Assembly (NCBI GenBank): GCA_900550825.1
Contig: URTZ01000088.1
Location: 1-8,278, forward strand
DNA length: 8,278 bases
Direction of reading: 5' to 3'
DNA from: an uncultured Collinsella sp.
GTDB lineage: Bacteria > Actinomycetota > Coriobacteriia > Coriobacteriales > Coriobacteriaceae
The first letter of the stretch is position 1. Each line of letters opens with the position of its first letter. Positions 1-5,518 of the stretch are shown piece after piece. A model generated the notes under the pieces. It made no database searches, was not told the DNA's origin, and was given only the letters and a program-made list of their open reading frames with translations. Position numbers and translations under genes: made by a program.

Positions 1-37
1 AAGGCACCTCTAATAGGTAAGACTCTTTTGAACGGAA

Positions 38-1636
38 TTACTCCCATTCGATCGTCGCGGGCGGCTTAGACGTGATGTCGTAGCACACGCGGTTGGCGCC
101 GGGAACCTCGGCAACGATGCGGCCGGAGATGCGGGCCAGTACGTCGTAGGGCAGCTTGGCCCAGTCGGCGGTCATGGCATCGCTGGACTCGACGGCACGC
201 AGGATGATCGGGCGCTGATAGGTACGCTCGTCGCCCATAACGCCCACAGACTTAATGTCGGGCAGGACCGCGAAATACTGCCAGCAGCTGTGCTCGGAGT
301 TGCGCTCGCCGGTCTGCTCGAACAGGTGCTCGTTGTAGGCATCGAGCTCCTCGCGCACGATGGCGTCGGCGTTCTTGAGGATCTCGAGCTTCTCCTTGTC
401 AACCGCGCCGATGATGCGGATGGCCAGACCCGGACCCGGGAAAGGCTGGCGGAACACGATGTGACCCGGCAGGCCCAGTGCCAGACCAAGTGCACGGACC
501 TCGTCCTTAAAGAAATGATCGAGCGGCTCGATGAGGTCGAAGTGCACGCCATCGGGGAACGGGATCAGGTTGTGATGGCTCTTGATGGTGGCCGTCTTGC
601 CGCCCGTCTTGCGAGCGCCGGACTCGATGATGTCGGGGTAGATGGTGCCCTGAGCCAGGTACTTGACCGGCTTGCCATCGGTCTCGAGCTGCTGCGCCAC
701 GGCGAAGAACTCTTTCCAGAACTGCGTACCGATGATGCGGCGCTTCTCCTCGGGCTCGGTCACGCCAGCCAGAAGCTCGGCATAGCGGTCCTCGGCGTGA
801 ACGTGGATAAAGTCGACGTCAAACTGCTTGGTGAAGACCTCCTCCACCTGCTCGGGCTCGCCCTTGCGCAGCAGGCCGTGGTTGATGAACACGCAGGTCA
901 TCTGCTTGCCCACGGCACGGGCGCCCAGGGCGGCCACGACGGAGGAGTCGACGCCGCCGGACAGGGCCAGAATCACGCGGTCGTCGCCGACCTTCTCGCG
1001 GAACTCGGCCGTCATGGTCTCGACCAGGTTGTCCATGCTCCAGTTGGGCTCCAGGCCGCAGATCTCAAACAGGAAATTGCTCAGCAGCTGCTGACCGTAC
1101 TCGGAGTGCTTGACCTCGGGGTGGAACTGCGTGGTGAAAATCTTGCGCTCGACGCACTCCATGGCGGCAACCGGGCACACGTCGGTGCTGGCGGTAACGG
1201 TAAAGCCCTCGGGCACCTCGGAAACGGCGTCGCGGTGGCTCATCCACACGGTCTGCTCCATAGGCGTAGAGTTAAAGAGCTTGGCGCCGGCCGTGCGCGT
1301 GATGGTGGCGCGGCCGTACTCGCCCACCTCGGAGTGGCCGACCTTGCCGCCAAGCGTCACGGCCGTGATCTGATGGCCGTAGCAGAAGCCCAGGACGGGA
1401 AGGCCCAGGTCAAAGATGGCAGGATCGATGGACGGAGCGTCCTCGGCGTACACGGAAGCCGGACCGCCAGAAAGGATGAGCGCAGAGGCGTTCATCTCGC
1501 GAATCTCGTCGGCCGAGATGTCGCAGGGGACGATCTCGGAATACACGTTGAGGTCGCGGACGCGACGGGCAATGAGCTGACCGTACTGCGCACCAAAGTC
1601 GAGTACGAGGACCTTTGCGGAAGCCTTTTGATCCAT
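38..1636 (-). CDS. guaA: GMP synthase (glutamine-hydrolysing)
   Basis: Makes GMP from XMP, using ATP and ammonia released from glutamine, in the last step of cytoplasmic guanine nucleotide synthesis. The 532-residue product has the full family architecture. The N-terminal class I glutamine amidotransferase opens with VLVLDFGAQYGQLIARRVR, has the nucleophile Cys85 in GFCYGHQ, and His172 and Glu174 in TQFHPEVKHS. The ATP pyrophosphatase domain has its P-loop SGGVDSS at 226-232. The C-terminal dimerisation domain ends in the family-typical CYDITSKPPATIEWE. I chose the ATG at 1636 because AAGAGGGGG (1641-1649) lies four bases upstream; the frame stays open to a GTG at 1672, but those 12 extra residues match nothing in the family. 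No terminator is visible in the 37 bases after the stop. The gene is intact and is divergent from the asparaginase. Confidence 0.97.
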   Translation of the reverse strand: MDQKASAKVLVLDFGAQYGQLIARRVRDLNVYSEIVPCDISADEIREMNASALILSGGPASVYAEDAPSIDPAIFDLGLPVLGFCYGHQITAVTLGGKVGHSEVGEYGRATITRTAGAKLFNSTPMEQTVWMSHRDAVSEVPEGFTVTASTDVCPVAAMECVERKIFTTQFHPEVKHSEYGQQLLSNFLFEICGLEPNWSMDNLVETMTAEFREKVGDDRVILALSGGVDSSVVAALGARAVGKQMTCVFINHGLLRKGEPEQVEEVFTKQFDVDFIHVHAEDRYAELLAGVTEPEEKRRIIGTQFWKEFFAVAQQLETDGKPVKYLAQGTIYPDIIESGARKTGGKTATIKSHHNLIPFPDGVHFDLIEPLDHFFKDEVRALGLALGLPGHIVFRQPFPGPGLAIRIIGAVDKEKLEILKNADAIVREELDAYNEHLFEQTGERNSEHSCWQYFAVLPDIKSVGVMGDERTYQRPIILRAVESSDAMTADWAKLPYDVLARISGRIVAEVPGANRVCYDITSKPPATIEWE

Positions 1637-1903
1637 GGTTCCCCCTCTTGTTGGCGGGGAGCCGGTGCCCACCCGCGTGAATGAACGAAAATAGCCTTCA
1701 TAGTGTACACGTTATATGGGGTTTCTCGCCCCTCGCAGCCATCAGCGCACGGCAAACGCACGACCTAGGCCCCTATTTGACGGCAATTGAAGTGTTACCA
1801 AACGTTACAGATGATGTAATACGTTTGAACATTGGACGCCCTGTGCCACAATACTGCCGAACGACTCCGCCTCTGCGGCGGCAAATACGATAGGAATACC
1901 AGC
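1637..1903. promoter_or_regulatory. Divergent upstream region of guaA and asparaginase gene
   Basis: These 267 bp separate two divergent genes and must hold both promoters. On the plus strand, TTGAAC (1825-1830) and CACAAT (1847-1852), 16 bp apart, form a weak candidate promoter for the asparaginase. Just upstream lies an imperfect inverted repeat, AAACGT (1800-1805) with ACGTTT (1821-1826), and inner TTAC/GTAA. On the minus strand, TATAAC and TACACT (within 1700-1717) are possible -10 boxes for guaA, but no good -35 goes with them. The guaA leader can form only short hairpins. I see no guanine, XMP or other riboswitch I recognise. No convincing small ORF is present. Confidence 0.4.
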
Positions 1904-2917
1904 ATGAAGCGCATCCTTCTCATCGCCACGGGCGGCACCATCGCATCGACCGAGGACGGCAACGGCCTCTCCCCCGCCCTGACCGGTGAGGAGCTCGCCC
2001 AGAGCGTCCCCGAGATCTCGGGCCTCTGCGAGCTCGACGTGGTGCAGCCCATGAACATCGACAGCACCAATATGCGCCCGAGCGACTGGATGCGTATCCG
2101 CGATGTCATCGTCGAAGGCTATGCCGATCACGACGGCTTCGTGATTCTGCACGGCACCGACACCATGAGTTACACCGCGGCAGCACTTTCCTACCTGATT
2201 CAGGACAGCCCCAAGCCCATCGTGCTCACCGGCTCGCAAAAGCCCATGGGCAACCCCTTTACCGATGCCAAGCTCAATCTGTATCAGAGCCTGCTCTATG
2301 CGCTCGACGAGCATTCGCACGATGTGTCGATTGTGTTTGGCGGCGTCGCCATTGCCGGCACGCGCGCCCGCAAGCAGCGCACCATGAGCTTTAACGCGTT
2401 CATCAGCGTCAACTATCCGCCCATCGCCTATATCCGCAACGACCGCATCGTGCGCAACGGGCTTCACGGCACGCATCAGGGCGAAAACCCGGTGCGTTTC
2501 TACGACAGCATCGATCCGCGCGTATTTGTACTCAAGCTTACGCCCGGCGTAAACCCGGGCATCCTCGACGCCCTTGCCAATAGCTACGATGCCGTGATTC
2601 TGGAGACCTTTGGCATTGGCGGTATTCCCGAGTTTGGCGAGTCGGGCGAGTCGTTCCAAGAGGCAATTTTCCGCTGGGTCGATTCGGGCCGCACCGTCGT
2701 TATGACCACGCAGGTCCCCGAAGAGGGCCTCGATCTGGGCGTTTATGAGGTCGGCCGAGCTTACGCCGATCATCCGGGTATTTTGCGCGGCGACGACATG
2801 ACCACCGAGACGCTCGTGGCCAAGACCATGTGGGCACTCGGCCAGTCACGTGATGCGGACGAGATTCAGCGCCTGTTCTACAGCCAAGTCAACCACGACC
2901 GTATCCCGATGGCGTAA
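1904..2917 (+). CDS. ansA: L-asparaginase, type I (cytoplasmic)
   Basis: Hydrolyses L-asparagine to aspartate and ammonia. The 337-residue product matches the usual length of type I enzymes such as E. coli AnsA (338) and has no signal peptide, so it should act in the cytoplasm. The first signature is ATGGTIAS, with the expected nucleophile Thr12. The second is HGTDTMSYTAAALSY, with Thr85 and Asp86 as the second threonine and the catalytic aspartate. Lys157 in TRARKQRT sits where the catalytic lysine of the family is found. TGSQKPMG and the C-terminal domain (about 205-337) also fit. I chose the ATG at 1904 because the protein then starts MKRILLIATGGT and has AGGA (1892-1895) eight bases upstream; the frame is open to 1832 without family support. 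The gene is monocistronic and faces away from guaA. Specificity for asparagine rather than glutamine or asparaginyl dipeptides is inferred. Confidence 0.92.
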   Translation: MKRILLIATGGTIASTEDGNGLSPALTGEELAQSVPEISGLCELDVVQPMNIDSTNMRPSDWMRIRDVIVEGYADHDGFVILHGTDTMSYTAAALSYLIQDSPKPIVLTGSQKPMGNPFTDAKLNLYQSLLYALDEHSHDVSIVFGGVAIAGTRARKQRTMSFNAFISVNYPPIAYIRNDRIVRNGLHGTHQGENPVRFYDSIDPRVFVLKLTPGVNPGILDALANSYDAVILETFGIGGIPEFGESGESFQEAIFRWVDSGRTVVMTTQVPEEGLDLGVYEVGRAYADHPGILRGDDMTTETLVAKTMWALGQSRDADEIQRLFYSQVNHDRIPMA

Positions 2918-2959
2918 TCCCTAAGGCAGTTCCGCTTATCGCAGCCCCAAACGACAGGT

Positions 2960-3203
2960 GGTCCCCCTCGGGCCGTGCAAAAAACGGAGTATTCTGCAGT
3001 TTCTCCGCCGGAGGCATAGAATCAGCCGATTGTTAGACGAACTTTTAGTACGAAGGAGCCGTCTAGTAAATATTTATTCCACATTTTTATTTAGCGTGTG
3101 GATTAACTACTGCCAAAAAAGCAAAGCCAGCCGTCCGAGCTACCATCTACGGCTGAACAGGTGCTGAATACTCGCGATTTTGCACATCGCAACCAGGGGG
3201 ACC
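2960..3203. repeat. 244-bp inverted-repeat-bounded intergenic element
   Basis: The gene-free stretch 2918-3238 is largely filled by this element. Its outer arms are a perfect 9-bp inverted repeat: GGTCCCCCT at 2960-2968 and AGGGGGACC at 3195-3203. Inside them is a second pair of arms (2975-2998 and 3162-3185) that match at 19 of 24 positions; both include GTGCAAAA and GAGTATTC when read inward. The centre is distinctly AT-rich (about 3031-3120). It has two smaller inverted repeats: TAGACG/CGTCTA (3034-3039, 3060-3065) and CAGCCGT/ACGGCTG (3128-3134, 3149-3155). There is no convincing ORF and no obvious target-site duplication. A MITE or REP-type repeat, or a structured RNA, would all fit. I cannot tell from one copy whether it recurs in the genome. 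Confidence 0.6.
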
Positions 3204-3238
3204 CGTCCAAAGAGCGTCAAATACAGCGGAGGAACGCC

Positions 3239-3457
3239 CTATTCAATACCCTCGAGAAGGTCTGATACCGTCATGCCAAGCGCGGGCGCGATCTTAAATA
3301 AAACCTTGAGCGTGAAATTTGCCGTCCCATCTTCGATTCGGTCGAGGTAGGGTCGGCTGATTCCTGTCGCCACGCAAAAATCGACCTTGGAGATACCAAG
3401 GGCCTTGCGCGTCCGCTCAACTCGCTCGCCAAGAATCTGTTTCGCACGTTCGTCCAT
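3239..3457 (-). CDS. Small Xre/Cro-C1-type HTH regulator
   Basis: A 72-residue protein that is almost entirely one Xre-family helix-turn-helix domain. The recognition unit lies at about residues 20-44 (LGISKVDFCVATG, then SRPYLDRIEDGTANF), followed by LKVLFKIAPALGMTVSDLLEG, the usual closing helices of HTH_3. There is no ligand-binding, protease or toxin domain. Proteins of this size normally bind DNA as dimers, often at their own promoter. A perfect 24-bp palindrome 29 bases upstream of the start is the likely site. The ATG at 3457 is the only usual start in this frame, because a TAA lies in frame inside the palindrome. No good Shine-Dalgarno sequence precedes it, so translation may be weak. 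It is divergent from the gene at 3534. Autoregulation and control of that neighbour are inferred. Confidence 0.87.
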   Translation of the reverse strand: MDERAKQILGERVERTRKALGISKVDFCVATGISRPYLDRIEDGTANFTLKVLFKIAPALGMTVSDLLEGIE

Positions 3458-3486
3458 GCAGCCGAGTTTGAAATGAAGCCGAACAT

Positions 3487-3510
3487 AAACGTAAACTATA
3501 GTTTACGTTT
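3487..3510. promoter_or_regulatory. Perfect 24-bp palindrome, likely operator
   Basis: The half-site AAACGTAAACTA is followed by its exact reverse complement, so all 24 positions are symmetric. It lies between the divergent Xre gene (start 3457) and the gene at 3534, 29 and 23 bases from their start codons. Its centre contains TATAGT in both directions (3497-3502 on plus, 3495-3500 on minus). That differs from the -10 consensus at one position, so a protein bound here could block both promoters at once. No good -35 hexamer is visible on either side. The position and symmetry fit a homodimeric Xre repressor; the binding itself is inferred. Confidence 0.75.
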
Positions 3511-3533
3511 TGCCGAATACACAGGAGTTTTCT

Positions 3534-3923
3534 ATGTCGGGTTCTTCGGTCCGCATGTACCGAGCCACGCTTCGCACAAACAGCGCGCCGCCCAAGCTCG
3601 TCGTCGTTGAAGCTGAATGCCTTTCGCCCGATGAGCGCACAGCATTTGCATTGCTATCAAGTCGCGTCGCCGCCGTTCTGGTCCCTTGCCCGGCGCAAGG
3701 TGAACTTGCCATCCAATGCCAAACGCATAGCTGCTCGCTCAATCAGGCTGCCGTAATCGCAACCAGCCAACGCGGCCTGCCGCTCCTTTTAGAAGCCGGC
3801 ATAGCACTCGCCCTTCGCGGCGCCGGATACGAAAACGAGGCCGCCGCCGATGCAGTCTTTCAACCACGATCGAGCGGCGGCCTCGCAGCAGCCATCGAAT
3901 ATGCTTGCAGGCTCGTTGCCTAA
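3534..3923 (+). CDS. Small protein resembling a degenerate, capless HAD-fold phosphatase
   Basis: A 129-residue soluble protein with no signal peptide or membrane segment. I chose the ATG at 3534 because AGGAG (3523-3527) sits six bases upstream; the frame extends to a TTG at 3510 inside the palindrome. The C-terminal half (about 73-122), GLPLLLEAGIALAL, then ENEAAADAVF and SGGLAAAIE, resembles the end of Cof-type HAD phosphatases (DLPMLEAAG, VKAAAD, DGVAxAIE). KLVVVEAECLS (21-31) lines up with the HAD motif I pattern hhhDxDGTL, with Glu26 and Glu28 in place of the two aspartates. The motif IV GDGxND region reads TSQRG (77-81). The cap domain and the catalytic lysine are not apparent. If the alignment holds, this is a miniature HAD fold without catalytic acids, perhaps a binding or regulatory protein. 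It is divergent from the Xre gene and shares the palindrome. The coding call is firmer than the family. Confidence 0.68.
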   Translation: MSGSSVRMYRATLRTNSAPPKLVVVEAECLSPDERTAFALLSSRVAAVLVPCPAQGELAIQCQTHSCSLNQAAVIATSQRGLPLLLEAGIALALRGAGYENEAAADAVFQPRSSGGLAAAIEYACRLVA

Positions 3924-3932
3924 AAGGACAAG

Positions 3933-4316
3933 CTAGAAACCAAAGCCAAAGCCCGTTCCGGTAATCGCCGAGTACATAAAGTAAACGTTGATCACGTTGA
4001 GGAACACACCCGTAATGCAACCGTTGCGCAGGTAGCGTTCGCACACGATACGCGCCATGGCGGCGGAGTCATCATTGTTTTTAGCCTGGCGTCCTGCCGT
4101 AAAGTACGTCGCCACGCTCAGCAGCAGATTGAGTACCGGCAGTGCCAGCAGCTCGTAGCTCTTACCCCAGCGCGTCACCTCGCCGGCGGCGTTAAACTTC
4201 GTTGCCACCTCGGGGCCAATGTTGGGGATAACACACGCTGCGACCACCAGCGGAAGCACTGCAAGTACCAGCAGCGCAATACCCATGTAGCCAGCTTTTT
4301 TGCCATATTTGAACAT
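3933..4316 (-). CDS. DUF1648 domain membrane protein
   Basis: A 127-residue integral membrane protein with three likely transmembrane segments (about 11-30, 55-74 and 99-118). After the first segment comes IPNIGPEVATKFNAAGEVTRWGKS, the extracytoplasmic signature of DUF1648 (typically IPxxIxxHFNxxGxxDRWGSK). The same domain occurs in longer SdpI-like immunity proteins, but this protein is short and no toxin gene is nearby, so the role is unknown. It ends in an unusual GTGFGFGF tail. The ATG at 4316 follows the ychF stop by 11 bases, and its Shine-Dalgarno AAGGA overlaps that stop. It is therefore probably co-transcribed and translationally coupled with ychF. It converges on the gene at 3534-3923 with only nine bases between the stops and no terminator hairpin. 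Confidence 0.83.
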   Translation of the reverse strand: MFKYGKKAGYMGIALLVLAVLPLVVAACVIPNIGPEVATKFNAAGEVTRWGKSYELLALPVLNLLLSVATYFTAGRQAKNNDDSAAMARIVCERYLRNGCITGVFLNVINVYFMYSAITGTGFGFGF

Positions 4317-4327
4317 ATGCGTCGTCC

Positions 4328-5404
4328 TTACACGTTAAAGCGGAAGTGCACGACGTCGCCATCGGCCATGACATAGTCCTTGCCCTCAATACGCAACTTG
4401 CCGGCGGCCTTGGCGCCCTGCTCGCCGCCGAGCTCGATGTAGTCGTCGTAGCCAATGACCTCGGCCTTAATAAAGCCGCGCTCAAAGTCGGTGTGGATGA
4501 CGCCGGCAGCCTGCGGGGCGGTCGCACCCTGACGCACCGTCCAGGCCTTGACCTCCATCTCGCCGGCCGTAAAGAACGACTGCAGGCCGAGCAGCTTGTA
4601 GGCAGCCTGAGCGAGCACGTCCAGGCCGGGCTGCTCCAGGCCCAGGCTCTCCAGGTAGTCGGCGGCATCCTCGGGATCGAGCTCGGAAAGCTCGGCCTCG
4701 ATCTTGGCGCAGATGGGCAGCGGCTTGACGCCGTCGATGGGCGCCAAGTCCTCGTTGAGCATGTCCTCATCTACGTTGGCCACATACAGGATGGGCTTCA
4801 TGGTGAGCAGGAACAGGCCCTTGGCAGCGGCACGCTCCTCGTCGGTCATCTCCATGGATGCGGCGCGCTTGCCCTCGTTGAGCCAGGCAAGCAGACGCTT
4901 GGCGACCTCGAACTTGGGCATGAGCTCCTTGTCGCGCTTGGCCTCCTTCTCGAGCTTGGGCAGCTGCTTCTCGAGCGTGCCCATATCGGCCAGGATGAGC
5001 TCGGTCATGATGGTGTCGGCATCGCCGGCGGGGTCGACGAACTCGCCCGTGCGGCCCACCTCACGCATGACGTTGGGGTCCTTAAAGTAGCGCACGACCT
5101 CGCAGATGGCGTCGGTCTCGCGAATGTTGGCCAGGAACTGGTTGCCCAAGCCCTCGCCCTCGTTGGCGCCCTTCACCAGACCTGCGATGTCGACGAACTC
5201 GACCGTCGCCGGCACAATGCGACCCGGGTTGACGATGTCGGCGAGCTTTTGCAGGCGGCTATCGGGCACGTCGACGATACCCACGTTGGGATCAATCGTG
5301 GCAAACGGATAGTTGGCGGCAAGGCCAGTCTTTTTGGTAAGCGCGGTGAACAGCGTCGACTTGCCCACGTTGGGCAGGCCCACGATACCGATGGAAAGGG
5401 ACAC
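4328..5404 (-). CDS. ychF: Redox-regulated ribosome-associated ATPase YchF/OLA1
   Basis: A P-loop NTPase of the Obg-related, nearly universal YchF/OLA1 family. Family members bind ribosomes, prefer ATP over GTP, and are linked to translation and oxidative-stress responses. The 358-residue product has G1 GLPNVGKST at 9-17, G3 DIAGLVKGANEGEGLGNQFL starting at residue 72, and NVDED (210-214) in place of the usual NKxD, which explains the altered nucleotide preference. A helical insert lies at about 145-190, and the C-terminal TGS domain runs from about 278 through GATAPQAAG to the end DGDVVHFRFNV. I chose the GTG at 5404 because AAAGGAG (5410-5416) lies five bases upstream and the protein then starts (M)SLSIGIVGLPNVG, as in the family. 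The open frame continues to 5491 with no family similarity. The DUF1648 gene follows 11 bases after the stop. Confidence 0.95.
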   Translation of the reverse strand: MSLSIGIVGLPNVGKSTLFTALTKKTGLAANYPFATIDPNVGIVDVPDSRLQKLADIVNPGRIVPATVEFVDIAGLVKGANEGEGLGNQFLANIRETDAICEVVRYFKDPNVMREVGRTGEFVDPAGDADTIMTELILADMGTLEKQLPKLEKEAKRDKELMPKFEVAKRLLAWLNEGKRAASMEMTDEERAAAKGLFLLTMKPILYVANVDEDMLNEDLAPIDGVKPLPICAKIEAELSELDPEDAADYLESLGLEQPGLDVLAQAAYKLLGLQSFFTAGEMEVKAWTVRQGATAPQAAGVIHTDFERGFIKAEVIGYDDYIELGGEQGAKAAGKLRIEGKDYVMADGDVVHFRFNV

Positions 5405-5441
5405 GACAGCTCCTTTTGGTACAAGCATTTCAAACTGCATA

Positions 5442-5471
5442 AGTATAGCGCCGCCGCAGCATCTGGGCGAA
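5442..5471 (-). promoter_or_regulatory. Candidate ychF promoter
   Basis: On the minus strand TATACT (5442-5447) differs from the -10 consensus at one position. A weak -35, TTCGCC (5466-5471), lies 18 bp upstream. The predicted transcript would start about 30 bases before the GTG start of ychF, leaving room for its strong AAAGGAG. The -35 is poor and overlaps the stem-loop at 5448-5491. Confidence 0.4.
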
Positions 5472-5491
5472 CCCGGACACCACGGCGGCAC
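5448..5491 (-). other. Stem-loop after the iron-sulfur protein gene
   Basis: On the minus strand GTGCCGCCG pairs with CGGCGGCGC, nine pairs including one G-U that only works in the minus-strand RNA. Inside is a smaller GGG-UUCG-CCC hairpin. It lies 27 bases after the stop of the iron-sulfur gene. No T-tract follows, so it is not a standard rho-independent terminator. It could stabilise or process the mRNA end, or attenuate readthrough into ychF. Confidence 0.4.
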
Positions 5492-5518
5492 GAATGAAGC
5501 AGAGATAGAGCTCGCTGA

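Noticed and set aside
290..1684. 464-codon plus-strand ORF opposite guaA
   Set aside because: It is a shadow of guaA caused by GC-rich codon use; the product is a low-complexity Leu/Gly/Ala/His/Val string with no family resemblance, while guaA is complete on the other strand.
1637..1700. Possible riboswitch in the guaA leader
   Set aside because: Only short GC hairpins can be drawn, and I see none of the conserved core of purine or other known riboswitch classes.
1703..1710. GTGTACAC palindrome upstream of guaA
   Set aside because: Eight bases of symmetry are expected by chance in a window of this size, and nothing else supports an operator here.
1681..1893. 70-codon ORF in the guaA/asparaginase intergenic region
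   Set aside because: It has no ribosome-binding site and no recognisable sequence features, and it would cover both divergent promoters.
1805..2773. 322-codon minus-strand ORF opposite the asparaginase gene
   Set aside because: The asparaginase has all its catalytic motifs in the plus frame; the antisense product has no recognisable motif.
2958..3167. 69-codon ORF inside the inverted-repeat element
   Set aside because: It starts with GTG in the left repeat arm, has no ribosome-binding site, and gives a basic protein (MVPLGPCKKRSILQF...) that matches nothing; it also spans the repeat structure.
3239..3923. Classical type II toxin-antitoxin locus
   Set aside because: The genes are divergent rather than an operon, and the 129-residue protein shows no HigB, RelE, HipA, PIN or Fic motif.
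4346..5497. 383-codon plus-strand ORF opposite ychF
   Set aside because: It mirrors the full-length, highly conserved ychF and is rich in Leu/Gly/His/Asp, typical of an antisense shadow.
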